Shown here piece after piece: positions 11,778 through 22,657 of a stretch of 64,000 nt of DNA; within the stretch, counting starts at the first letter, position 1; each line of letters begins with the position of its first letter. A model generated the notes under the pieces. It did no database searches, was not told the origin of the DNA, and saw nothing but the letters and a program-made list of their open reading frames with translations. A program made the translations under genes and the position numbers. Origin of the DNA: Hygrocybe punicea (Eukaryota; Basidiomycota; Agaricomycetes; Agaricales; Hygrophoraceae); contig OY744465.1 of the NCBI GenBank assembly GCA_963556145.1, positions 5,456,001 to 5,520,000 of the forward strand, given 5' to 3'.

Positions 11778-12264
11778 GTTACAGCCTTCGCTTGTAGTAC
11801 ATAGTTACTACAGCACAGGATCACTCCCAGTAGTATAAAAGATGTACCCTTATACTACAACAATATCTTATTATCCTGCTTCAGTTCTACACTTTTAGTC
11901 CTCGCTTTGTATCGTCTCCATTCCATCTTCATAGTTCACCTACTCTCCCTCTGACTCCGGAACCCCGGATTCGGGTTGGATTGACTAGATTACATAGAAA
12001 CACTTTACTCCTCTGATCACTTCTTAGCTGATCACCCCTTCACAGTAGATTCCCATTCGGGTCTACAACAGAACTTGCCATCACAACTGGAGCCCACCGC
12101 GAGGAATAAAGTTTTTCTGTCTTTTCATACCCTCCCCACGGTCGGCTTTGACTTTCATGACGTTTCCCTCTTCTACCCAACTCTAGTTATTTAGTTCCGC
12201 TTACGACTTCGACCTTGACCTCGAACCTCCTCGACCCGACCTGCTTTCCGACCCGCATCTAGAT

Positions 12265-13959
12265 TTGGACATTCCCGATATGACGCACGGATTCATGCCT
12301 CTCCGAGGTGATCCCTCAGCCCCGACATTCGACGGAAATGAACTCGACCTTCCCCGCTTCTTCAACGAAATCGACATACTCAGTTCCGATTGTGGACTCA
12401 CGGACGCTTTGAAGATTCGCTACACGCTACAGTACCTCAACAATGACGATTACGAACTCTGGTCGACACTTCCCGCCGCTTCCGCTAAAGACTTCATCGC
12501 TTTCTGACGTGCCGTCTTCGACTTTTATCCCGGTGCTACAACTTCCATCCAATATACGATCTCGGATCTTGATCAACTTACGCGACGACAATCGGCTTAC
12601 AGTATAGAGAACAAAGCGGACTTAGGACAATATTTCCAGGATTTCATACGCATTTCCGGTGTCTTGTTTGACAACGGCCGTCTATCGGATAAACAACGGA
12701 ACACATACTTCGCCAACAGATTCAACTCAGACCTTCGTCTACGTATTGAAGAACTCCTCCATTACCTTCTTCCCAACCATTACCACAATGATCCATACCC
12801 ACTCGATGTTTTCCACGATGCCGCCTTATTCCTGCTTTCCGGTTATCGCTCCGTTCCGAAATCCCCTTCCCTTGCCGTTACTATCTCTAGTCCCGATTCC
12901 GGTCCCAGTCCCCTACCCGTCATAGCTTTATCATCTCCGGTTCTGATTCCGACATTGATCCCGCCCACCATCGTTCATTCCGTCGCCCATGTTCATTCCG
13001 GTCCTACATATACTCCGTCCCCTTTATCGCATATTCTGTACCTGTCCATTCCGGTGCCTGTCGAGCCCGTCATTTGTTTACAGGTATTGTCGTCCAGTCC
13101 CGTGTCGTCCCCGTCCGATCCCATTCCCCATTTATCAATGCCAGTCACCGATTTATCCAATTCGTTTCCTATTTCGTCCACGTCGTCTCCAGATTTGACC
13201 CCTCCGCTTTCCGTCCACGAACTCGTACTGGACCTGCTCCCATTGTCCTCGGATTCTCCAGAAATAGACATTCCGTCCCCGATATTGCCGCCATATTGTC
13301 CTTCGTCACCGTTTATCAAGATTCCATCGACTTTGGTTGAGTATTCCGTACCCGTTCCCATTCCAGACCCCATTCCACCCCTTTTATTTGATTTCGATTC
13401 CGATTCCGATTCCGTTATGTCGACCCCTTCGTTTCCGGTTCCCCTTGTCATTTCCACTCCCGTATCGTTGTCAGTTCTGTCTTCGCCCACTTGGGGCACC
13501 CCGTCGTTTTTATTCCCATCACGCGGCACACCTGTTATATGGGATCATGTTGGTGTCGGCACTCCGGTTCTCAAATTTTTATTGTTCCTCGTTTCCGTCT
13601 TCATTCTACTTTGTCATCGCATTTTGGACCTCCGCCCCCTCGACACCTCGCTCAAATATTTGCAAGAAGTTCGACGCCTCCTCTCGCCGTTCCACCTCCA
13701 ACCTTCTTTCAGAAACTCTTGTGGGGATATAGACCCGTTTCCGTCACCCATTTTTGCGTTTTCGTCCTTCATTCCGCTTTCCGTTCACGTTCCCGGTTCT
13801 CACTTATTTATATTTTCGTTTCCATTTCTAGTTTCCTTTGTTTCCCGCTCGTTCTGGACCCGTTTCGTTTCCATTGTATTCCGGTCCTGTCCTCCTCCTC
13901 AACCCCCAGATTCCAGTTATCTTATCTCGTCATTCCGTTTCCCTCTTTTCCGTTTATAG
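12265..13959 (+). pseudogene. gag-like capsid-domain protein with one in-frame stop
   Basis: One frame runs from ATG 12265 to 13959 (about 564 codons), interrupted only by TGA at 12505-12507; the frame is the same on both sides. Residues 1-200 match, from memory, a gag-like domain common in Agaricomycete retroelements: LRGDPSAPTFDGNELDLPRF, then YTLQYLNNDDYELWSTLP, RAVFDFYPGA, ENKADLGQYFQDFIRI and FNSDLRLRIEELLHYLLP. The rest is a Pro/Ser/Val-rich linker and a Phe/Ser/Leu-rich tail without a domain. The stop sits where TGACG could derive from CGA (Arg) by CpG deamination. There is no zinc knuckle, protease or polymerase. A leader motif GGAGCCCACCGCGAGGA lies about 170 bp upstream. Confidence 0.65.
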
Positions 13960-14288
13960 TTTTATTATATACTCTATTTTTATTTTATATACATTGTTTA
14001 ATGTTCCGCTTTCCCTTCCTGTTTCGTCCATTTCCCTTCTACTCCCTTCTCCTTTCGTCGAGTTTTGTGTCGATCATGTCGAGTTGACCGAAGATATGGG
14101 CCTGGTTCGCGTGTAGTCGATTTAGCTGTCATCCAGCGGGTTAACTTCGTATGGACCTCTGCAACATACTCCGAGAGGCCGTCTGCGATCATCGATATCT
14201 CCCTCTGCGTTTCCATCGCCATCCTGCGCACTGCCCATATGTGGTCGTTGATTCCGGCTCCAATCCGTGGGTGCTTGAACGGATTTCC

Positions 14289-15231
14289 TCATCTCCCTTC
14301 GTCCCGCTCCGATTCCGTATCCGGTTCAATGTCGGTCAACGTCCGCTTACTCGTCGACACCTCTCTGGTCCGCAACCTAGGCTTCTTCACGGTCCTTGGT
14401 GCCTTTTTCGTGACAACTTTCCTCTTTGGGCTACCCGCCTTCGCCTTCCCTTTCCTTTCCGCTTTTCCGGCTCCGGTGGCTGGTCCCTTCGTCAACAGTC
14501 CGCAACATCGTTTAAGCCTTTTGCACCGATCGCATGCGTATCCCTCGATTCCACGACAAACAGCGTTGGCAGTCACACACGCATCGCATTGCCAGATCCA
14601 ATACGATTGCATATACTACAGAATTGTTAGACAGAAACGATGAACGAGCCTGAGTATCACTTACCCCTGGAATCTTTCCCTTCGGTTCCACGTCCTCATT
14701 CCTGCTCGCATTCGAGAAGTCGTCACCGCTGTTGTAGTCCCCGTGAACGGTTTTGTTGTCCTGGTTGACCCTTTTATCCCAGTTGACTTTTTTGATCGCG
14801 TTAAGGGCTTGAAGCCTCTCGTATTTTCGTAGTTGTTGGTCGGACCAGGTGCCCTCCTCGTCCTCGCTTCCATGATTGCTGGTTTGTGCGGTCTCCTCCC
14901 AGTCCCTTTCCACGGCTGCTTCAGCCTCCCTTTTCGCTGCCTCTGCCACCTTCGCCCTTTCCGCCTCTTCGACCCACTTCTCCGCCTCCACGGCCCGTTG
15001 TTTCCTCGCTTCCTCCTCCTTTTCCTCCTGCAACCGTAGCGCTTCCCGACGCCTCGCCTCTTTCTGTTCCCGTTCATATTCCTCCCAGCTCTGCAACCAC
15101 TCCTCGACCTCCACCACCATCTCTCCGCCCATCGAGAAATCCCTCAGTTCCATCACGTCGATTCCGTTGTCCCAGATTTCCATCAATATTCCCCTGTAGT
15201 TCCGCTGCCGGGTATCGTTAGTCCGTGCCAT
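14289..15231 (-). CDS. coiled-coil protein with C-terminal Zn2Cys6-like cysteine cluster
   Basis: complement(join(14289..14615,14665..15231)), 297 residues; the 49-nt intron has GTAAGT, CTAAC branch and TGTAG ends, and the frame is kept. Residues about 50-120 are Glu/Lys/Arg/Ala-rich and likely a long coiled coil, followed by an acidic SEDEEGTWSDQQL segment. After the intron comes CDACVTANAVCRGIEGYACD, then RCKRLKRCC, which fits C-x2-C-x6-C-x7-C-x2-C-x6-C, the spacing of a fungal Zn2Cys6 cluster, here near the C terminus instead of the N terminus. A basic, Lys-rich tail follows. It lies inside the 4.5-kb repeat-bounded unit, antisense to the gag-like gene. Its function is unknown; nucleic-acid binding is an inference. 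Confidence 0.6.
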
Positions 15232-15562
15232 TTACAGGAACGGGAACTCTTACCATGGCCTGTCGTCGTCTCACCACCCATTGCCGTGCCTCATTCTCGA
15301 ATCCATCACGTACAATATCGATTCCAGCCGCGTCGACTTCTAGTAACTCGGCCACGGCACTCTTGAAGTCTTGCCACGTTTCCACATCGAGATTGTTGAG
15401 GAAATTGTCGTATTCCGTCAACATCTGGTGTTGGTATTGGTGTTTGTTGGGCTTGTTGAGGTTGCTGTCGAGATTGTTGAAGTCACGTTGAAAAGTTTTC
15501 TTGTTTGTATTTGTTGCCCCGTCACGTGACCGTTGTTCCTTTATCCAGCCGTTTCGCCCCAC
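15218..15562 (-). CDS. small unknown open frame overlapping the start of the cysteine-cluster gene
   Basis: 114 codons, ATG at 15562. The end overlaps the start of the downstream gene by 14 bp in another frame. The visible part TEYDNFLNNLDVETWQDFKS and VAELLEVDAAGIDIVRDGF looks like a folded helical segment and resembles, from memory, proteins that accompany the cysteine-cluster family in other Agaricomycetes. It may be a separate protein or a 5' exon of the same gene. No domain name can be given. Confidence 0.4.
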   Translation of the reverse strand: MGRNGWIKEQRSRDGATNTNKKTFQRDFNNLDSNLNKPNKHQYQHQMLTEYDNFLNNLDVETWQDFKSAVAELLEVDAAGIDIVRDGFENEARQWVVRRRQAMVRVPVPVNGTD

Positions 15563-15752
15563 CCTCTTTTAGTAGCTCCGGACCACTGCTTCCCAACGCT
15601 TCAATACCTGCCGGCTTCAATCTCGTTCACGTTGTACCATCGTTTCCGCCCATTTTCGACATCGCCTCTGCTCATTTATTCCCACGACCCCGGTATCTTC
15701 GTTATTTCGTATGGATCAACCAGGGATGGTCTCTATCTGAGTCCTGACCGGA

Positions 15753-16015
15753 TGTAGAGGCTCCGGGCCATCTGGACCTGAATCCTCTTCATATCCCACA
15801 TCGTCCCCGTCCATTCCCATTCATGTATCGTCGATTCCGCCTGATTCCGGTCCTCTCCGTCGATTCCGCTCCGGATCCCCCTCCGGAATTGTTCATACTC
15901 AAGATGCGATGTCTCTAACGACCCAGAATCACTATGTATATAGTTACATATGATATATCTTCATTTCCCGTTACTTAGTACATAGCACCATCTCCACTCC
16001 ACTCCACTCCTATCA
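15753..16015 (+). repeat. right terminal direct repeat (263 bp)
   Basis: Direct copy of 11515-11777 with the same length and the same TG...CA ends. Confidence 0.85.
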
Positions 16016-16059
16016 AGCCCTTGCAGCGTATCTTGCCCAGTAACATTGGGAGAGCCGAT

Positions 16060-16860
16060 GGGCTAAAGGTCCAATCCCAGTGGATGGGCCGAGATGGGCC
16101 GAGATAAAATCCAGACCTATTGGATTGGATGGGCCGAGATGAGCCGAGATATTTTGTTCCTTTCAGATTGAATGGGCCCATAACGTTGAAGATAATGATT
16201 TCCCACTGGCAGTGGATGGGCCGATATGGGGTGGGATATTTATTTCCCAATTGCATTGGATGGGCCGACATGGGTGGGATATTTATTGCCCAATTGCTTT
16301 GGATGGGCCGAGATGGGGTGGGATATTAATTTCCCACTGGCAGTGGATGGGCCGAGATGGGGTGGGATATTTATTTCTCACTGGCATTGGATGGGCCGAG
16401 AAGGGGTGGGATATTTATTTCCCACTGGCATTGGATGGGCCGACATGGGGTGGGATATTTATTTCCCACTGGCATTGGATGGGCCGACATGGGGTGGGAT
16501 ATTTATTTCCCACTGGCATTGGATGGGCCAACATTGGGCGGATATTTAGTTCCCACTGGCAGTGGATGGGCCAAGATGGGTGAGATATTTATTTCCCATT
16601 AGCAGTGGATGGGCCGAGAAGGGGTGGGATATTTATTTTCCACTGGCATTGGATGGGCCGACATGGGGTGGGATCTTAATTTCCCACTGGCAGTGGATGG
16701 GCCGAGATAGGGTGGGATATTTATTTCCCAATTGCATTAGATGGGCCAACATGGGATGGGATATTTATTTCCCAATTGCATTGGATGGGCCGACATGGGG
16801 TGGGATATTTATTTCCCATTAGCAGTGGATGGGCCGAGAAGGGTGGGATATTTATTTCCC
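16060..16860. repeat. 44-bp minisatellite, array 2
   Basis: About 17 copies of a 44-bp unit built on GGATGGGCCGA, GGTGGGATATTTATTTCCC and CTGGCATT; GGATGGGC at 16433 and 16477 are 44 bp apart. The unit shares length and core motifs with array 1. Open plus frames here (for example 16212-16583) are artefacts. Confidence 0.93.
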
Positions 16861-17159
16861 CTTGGACGACAGATAAACTTTTATAAAATTCTCTCCCGAA
16901 GACTTTGCTAAGGTACAAGATGTCTTTTATTTTCTCTACTAATGAGAATCCTCATTTGTGCTGTATGAGGCTGTCTAAATGTTGACCATCATAAATTGTC
17001 TTTTGGCCAGCGCCACCAGCACACAAAATTTCAAACTCCGAGGGAACATTGCCTGTCCCCAACATTATTGCTATTTTCATATATAATGACTTTTTTGAAA
17101 AATAAATCATTTAAAGAAGGAGGTCTATGAGAGGTCATGCTGGTCAAATTTAACTGAAA

Positions 17160-17430
17160 ACCCGTCAACCTTCCCTAGGGATCCTTGGCCTTCCTTAGGG
17201 ATCCTTGGCCTTCCCTAGGGATCCTCAGCTTTCCCTAGGGATCCTTGGCCCTCCCTAGGGATCCTCAGCTTTCCCTAGGGATCCTTGGCCTTCCCTAGGG
17301 ATCCTCGGCTTTCCCTAGGGATCCTTGGCCTTTCTTAGGGATCCTTGGCCTTCCCTAGGGATCCTCAGCTTTCCCTAGGGATCCTTGGCCTTCCCTAGGG
17401 ATCCTTGACTATCTATAGGGATCCTCAGCC
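17160..17430 (+). repeat. 20-bp tandem array (CCTAGGGATCC core), left arm
   Basis: About 13 copies of a 20-bp unit; each carries CCTAGG and GGATCC. Confidence 0.9.
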
Positions 17431-19429
17431 AACCTGACACTAACCACTAATGTGAGAAGAAGGATGATAATAAAGGACAATAAAACAAGAGGGTTCACTT
17501 TGAAAGGAGGTATGACAATGGGCAATGGGCCATGGCAGGGATGGACTTTCCATGCCCCTGCTGATAGTAGTCTCCTAGGAAAGAAGAAGGACTGGGTACA
17601 AGAGTTACTACTACTGTGATTCTTGGAATGAGATGGTGCCCATCCCTGCTGAATTTATTGTTTGCAAGCTTGCCTGAAGAGGGTGACCATTGATGATGGT
17701 ATGTAATTTCTTGGACTTTTGTACATTCATGTATCTACTGTAGTATCTGCCCATGTAACTGCCCACTTTGGGTGGGTCTTGGGGTCCTGGTAGGCTGAGG
17801 ACAAAATAAAGACTTTATTGGAAGTTGAGATTCCACATCATATCTAAATCAGCTGTAATATAGATTGGGGCACAGATGATAATCATGGGGAGTGGTTGAA
17901 TAGTAAGGATATAAGGATGGGTGCAAATACTGGTAACTATATATAACCCATACTGGTCATATCATAGAATGCGAGCCAGGCCCCAGAATTGTACAGTCAA
18001 GGGTTTCTGCCACAACAACTTGGTCTCTGTCATAAAGGAGAAAGCATTGAGGCTGGGGGAATGCCATCAGTTTCACTTTGAACTGTATGAGTTGCACTTG
18101 CAACACAATAACAATGTTGAGTGCAAGGCAAACTATACACTTTACCTGCCTTGATTGACATCCTCTGAGGTTGCAAGACTCACCTGGGTGTTCCTGGATG
18201 CAATCTCTCTGAGTGGTTGCTGCTCTAATGTTCTGGTCCAATGCCACCCAGCTCACTACTTTTGGCAATGCCAAGCTTTTCCCACTTTACATATTGTTTT
18301 CTTTGAGAATGATTCAATTAGTGCTCTCAAAATTCAGTTCAGACCTGATCTGAACTCGGTTCAAACTCAGACCCTAGGCAGACCAGAACTGAACTGAATT
18401 TTGTTGTTCAATTCCAAAATTTAGCTGGACTGAACTCCAAGTTCAGTTCAGAGTTCACAGAAGAAGGGTCTGAACTGGACTGAACTGAACTTTGGATGCA
18501 CTAGATTCAATGTATTTCTGGTGTGTGTAAGCTGACATGAATGAGGCATGGAGGCTTTAGGCATGGTCAAAAACTGAAGTGGAGACCAAATCTTGGATGT
18601 TGAAAAACTGAGGGGGGGATGGATTGGGAGCCCTGTTGTCTTGTTTTCAATGTGAACAAGGCGCATGGGGTGTACTTGAGCCAGGGGTTGTTAAGATCTA
18701 TCCGGGAGAGTGGCTTGGATGTTGAAAACCAAGAAAAATGAAGAAAAACAAAACATAAAAATAAAACAAGATGAAAAATGAAGTATGTACAGTGTCATGC
18801 TCACAAGCAGGCCCTTCCTGTTGCTAGTGTCTTCTCATAGTCACTGGGCAGAGGATTTACTGATTAAAATGTCAACATTTGTAATGTGGGGTAGGGTGTA
18901 ATAATCTTAGCCATCTTTTCCCTTGCCAGTCACACTATGCCATGACTTATCCAAAGTGTGACCAGGCAACTGAGGTTGATAATGTTGGGTGTAAGACAGG
19001 CCAGCCAACATGGGCTGAGAAATTGGTATTGTTAGGTACTTGACAAGGCAACCAAGGAGTGTAATATATGTGTTGTGTCAGATGAGTGGGCTGAGATTGG
19101 CTGGGTTCATTGTCACTTAGCAAACTGGGTGTCTTGGAAACTTCTTCTATTGTTGTTATTGGTGGAATTTCCATGACTGATCCACCATCTGATGGTACCA
19201 CTGTACAACAGAATAAAGTTGGAAGCTTTACTTCACAAAAGACAGTGTATGGAGAAATGACTTGATTTCTGAAAGCAATACAATCAAAGAGTTTTGAATA
19301 GAGTATGAGTTTACAGTATGAGTTTATACAAAATTTCTACAGTATATGTGGAAAGTAAACTACTTATATATGAAAAGAAAGAAAACTATGCTCTTTTATT
19401 GTTGTTATTGGTGGAATTACATGTTTCCT

Positions 19430-19690
19430 AGGAAAAGCAGAGGATCCCTAGGGAAGGCCAAGGATCCCTAGGGAAGGCCAAGGATCCCTAGGGAAGGCCA
19501 AGGATCCCTAGGGAAAGCTGAGGATCCCTAGGGAAGGCCAAGGATCCCTAGGGAGGGCCAAGGATCCCTAGGGAAGGCCAAGGATCCCTAGGGAAGGCCA
19601 AGGATCCCTAAGGAAAGCCGAGGATCCCTAGGGAAAGCCGAGGATCCCTAGGGAAGGTCAAGGATCCCTAGGGAAAGCTCAGGGGTTCTC
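19430..19690 (-). repeat. 20-bp tandem array, right arm (inverted)
   Basis: About 12 copies of the reverse complement of the left-arm unit (AGGATCCCTAGGGAAGGCCA). Confidence 0.9.
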
Positions 19691-19723
19691 AGTTAAATTT
19701 GACCAGCATGACCTCTCATAGGA

Positions 19724-20340
19724 GGTCCTAGTAAAATGATAACTTGTGAAATACTGCACCAAATTACATAGTTTGAGAGGGACGGTTTGTCTATGTCCTA
19801 AGGGCCATCGTTCCCTCTATTTACAATTCCGGAATATGTGTTATATAGAAAGTTATAGGGGAATTGTTGATTTGAGTCATTGCAACTTGTACAATGAATA
19901 TCTGTACAAGAAATGCTTGGATTGACATGGTTGTAGAGGGAAAGTTGTTCTATTTTTCAAGGGCTACAAGAGCCCATATTGTGTTTTTCTGTACTTTGAA
20001 ACTTTGAAGGAGAATTACACAAAAACAACCTCTGTATAAATAACATTACTATAATCTGCTAAAGTCCAAAATACAAGAAAACACGGTATGGGCCCTTGTA
20101 GCCCTTGAAAAATAGAACAACTTTCCCTCCACAACCATGTCAATCCAAGCATTTCTTGTACAGATATTCATTGTACAAGTTGCAATGACTCAAATCAACA
20201 ATTCCCCTATAACTTTCTATATAACACATATTCCGAAATTGTAAATAGAGGGAACGATGGCCCTTATGACATAGACAAACTGTCCCTCTCAAACTATGTA
20301 ATTTGGTGCAGTATTTCACAAGTTATCATTTTACTAGGAC
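19724..20340. mobile_element. nested 620-bp palindromic element
   Basis: Ends GGAGGTCCTAGTAAAATG and its complement. Arms of about 280 bp and a loop of about 60-80 bp near 20030. It interrupts the right arm of the larger foldback element. Confidence 0.75.
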
Positions 20341-20475
20341 CTCCTTCTTTAAAAGATTTATTTTTCAAAAAGTCATTGTATATGAAAATAGCAATAAGAC
20401 CGAGCCTAAATAAATTTAGGACTCGGAACAGTCAGATAGTACAAGAACTGGGAAAAGTGTCTGGCTCTGTACCCT

Positions 20476-22345
20476 CTATTTCCAAGGCCTGACAGCAGCA
20501 TACCAGATAAGACCTAATACAGCACCTCCCAATATTGCAATCCACGTCTGTACCCTGAACCAAGCAGTGCTGGTATATGCCAAGACAGCAACAACTACCC
20601 ACCATGGCTCTGCTCCAAGGCTTATCCCATCCACCTCCCCCGGTGTCAGATAGCCTATTTCCCATAACCGGTACACAGCAGTAAACACAAAACCAATTGC
20701 TGTTGCATTCAAGCCACGAAGGAGGGCAATGACGACAGGCTTGGATCGAAAGACATGCCAGATGGGCTGTAGGCCCACAGCAAGGATAAGACCAGGCGAA
20801 AACATCCCAATAAAGCCAAGTAACGCTCCAAGCACTGATGGTGTGCGTGTGGGCGCCAGGGTTAAGGCACCAAGATAGACGGCAACTGATGGAGGGGGTT
20901 AATGACGGAAAAATGGACAGTATAATACCTACAATTGAAGTTAGGTCCCGGAAATGCTTGGATGATTGCCAATCCGATCAAGAAGTCTCTAGGGGAAACC
21001 CACCCCGGTTGCACAACATACTCCCGTAGAAGTGGGATAACAACCTTGCCAGAGGATGACAGAGTATCAGTTGACTCAACAATGACATTGCAGAGGAGCT
21101 CACAGGTCCACCACCGAAAATAATGGTTCCTGGAAGAACTTCGTATGGGAATTCCAAAGGTTAAGATGCGGAAGCGAACCCACCGGCAAGGTACATGTTC
21201 CTAAAGAGACGTAGCTCCAAGGGTGCGGATTTGACAACTCCATTAACCACCATGATGACGATAAAAGAGACTTTGAAGTGTATCCGAAGAGGATTGAAGG
21301 AAGTGGAATTATAAAGACGCACGGAAAAATGTGACGATGGCTACAATCCCGACTGGTAAACTAATGCGGGAGGCCCGTCGAACGGACTTTGGGACTGTTC
21401 TTTCTGCAATTTCGGCGGGTTCAGGATCTGCCATCATTCTGTCGGAGACGCGTGGTGGAGATTCTCCAGACCGGCTCTTGGGGGTGTGGTGTAACGCTGG
21501 GTGAACCTCCGCATCAACCATCACGATATCCTCAGTCTGAGCACTCTGAAATTCTGCGGGTGTGATAGGATGGGTTGCACTCCATTTCCTCTTCCACTTC
21601 CCCCTCAACCTTCCAACGGCACTCCTGGCCCACATGTCCCATACGACGGTGATCGACCCAGCAGCGAACATCAGGGTTGGGAAATACCACAACGCATGAT
21701 AGCAAACACCAGCACAGGCACCGATAACGACGAGAAGCCTTGAGAATTGATCTGTGATAGCTTTGTCGGCAAGCTGAACAGCCGCGAATGCAATCACCCC
21801 GACTACCGCTGCGTTCAGGCCAGATAGCAAGGCATAGACAGGTAAGGGAAGGTTAGAGGAGATCCGGGAAACCCCAATGGAGAGTGCATACATGCCAATG
21901 GCACCTGGAAGACTGAAGGCCAGTGAATATTGGCACAAAAAAAGATTTTTGAAGGATACTGAGTAGGTAAGGACCATAACTCGCACCTCCAGGTTAAAAA
22001 TTCTATCACAGCTGCTAGGAATCCGCCACGAAAAAGGGCAATGCAAAACCCCATTTCGGTGCTCGCCGGGCCAGGAAGAGATTGACAGATCGCAAACAGC
22101 TCCTGATACTTTAATCTACTTGTTAGTGGGTGGCTGTACAAGAGTGCAGATCACGGAGACTTAGCCACACTCACAGTTTGCTCATCTAGCCAAGGCTTCG
22201 CCCCCTCGACAAACATTCGGTGGAATATCTGAAAATGGACAACGGGGCCACCGAAAGATGTGAATCCAAGGTACCAAGTCCGGACGAAAACATCTGCTAG
22301 AGGCGACCTGTGACGTGAAGCGTCTCCTTCTTGGTCATTGGTCAT
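20476..22345 (-). CDS. chromate ion transporter (CHR family, two-domain)
   Basis: complement(join(20476..20885,20933..21044,21104..21129,21184..21270,21323..21912,21987..22108,22175..22345)), 505 residues with an unbroken frame over seven exons; introns are 47-74 nt. CHR proteins are membrane transporters that carry chromate, probably in place of sulfate. Both halves show the family signatures: GFTSFGGPVVHFQIFHR and QSLPGPAST in the N-half; IIFGGGPVVIPLLREYV and QAFPGPNFN in the C-half, each followed by hydrophobic segments. A charged loop of about 90 residues between the halves (RKWSATHPITPAEFQ...) is cytosolic-looking. Exon 5 is only 26 bp. The stop lies about 80 bp from the end of the foldback element, so the 3' flank is repeat-derived. 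The next gene lies upstream in the same orientation (gap of about 310 bp). Family assignment is confident; substrate is inferred from family. Confidence 0.92.
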
Positions 22346-22657
22346 GACTCCAAACAGAATCCGAGTCAGCCCTTTGAGACTGCTTCAAGTTGCACGAATA
22401 TTCAAATTGGCGAACGAACGTGATCGAGGTCACCGGGCCGGTCACCGGTAACTTATACATGATCGACAATCGCACTGGGTGACCTTTATTTCAATTGTCC
22501 GGGTCCCGTTTGTTGTGTACAGCAACATAGTTCATCCCCATAATGGAATGTGATTCTCATCATCCATTTCATTAGATAACTACTGTGCCTAGCTAAGTTG
22601 GCGTTCCTTCGGATGTGGAATATCGTAGGAGTAGTGATGTCGGATGGTGATTTGCAA

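Larger units (their letters stand above)
11515..16015. mobile_element. 4.5-kb unit bounded by 263-bp direct repeats (LTR-like)
   Basis: 11515-11777 and 15753-16015 are direct repeats of identical length (263 bp), both starting TGTAGAGGCTCCGG and ending CTATCA (TG...CA). They differ at nine positions and have no indels. The unit encloses a gag-like gene (plus) and an antisense pair of open frames including a cysteine-cluster protein. No reverse transcriptase, primer-binding site or purine tract is visible, and no target duplication is seen (CCCGT left, AGCCC right). A non-autonomous LTR-type element is the simplest reading; a segmental duplication of 263 bp is the alternative. Confidence 0.6.
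17050..20397. mobile_element. composite foldback element with mirrored 20-bp arrays
   Basis: 17050-17430 (unique about 110 bp, then an array of the 20-bp unit CCTTCCCTAGGGATCCTTGG) is the inverted complement of 19430-19723 plus 20341-20397. The right arm is split by a second palindrome (19724-20340), so one element inserted into another. The 2-kb centre (17431-19429) holds short open frames such as 17921-18154 (has QNCTVKGFCHNNLVSVIK), not identified, and a GTTCAGTTCAGA-rich block at 18330-18490. Probably a large non-autonomous foldback transposon. Confidence 0.65.

Noticed and set aside
12664..14643. Overlapping plus frames 13337-13732, 13491-14087, 14065-14643
   Set aside because: Alternative-frame shadows of the gag-like frame's low-complexity tail and of the minus cysteine-cluster gene.
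17160..19690. CRISPR-like or telomere-like arrays
   Set aside because: Simple 20-bp tandem units in inverted orientation within a foldback element; no spacers and no telomere motif.
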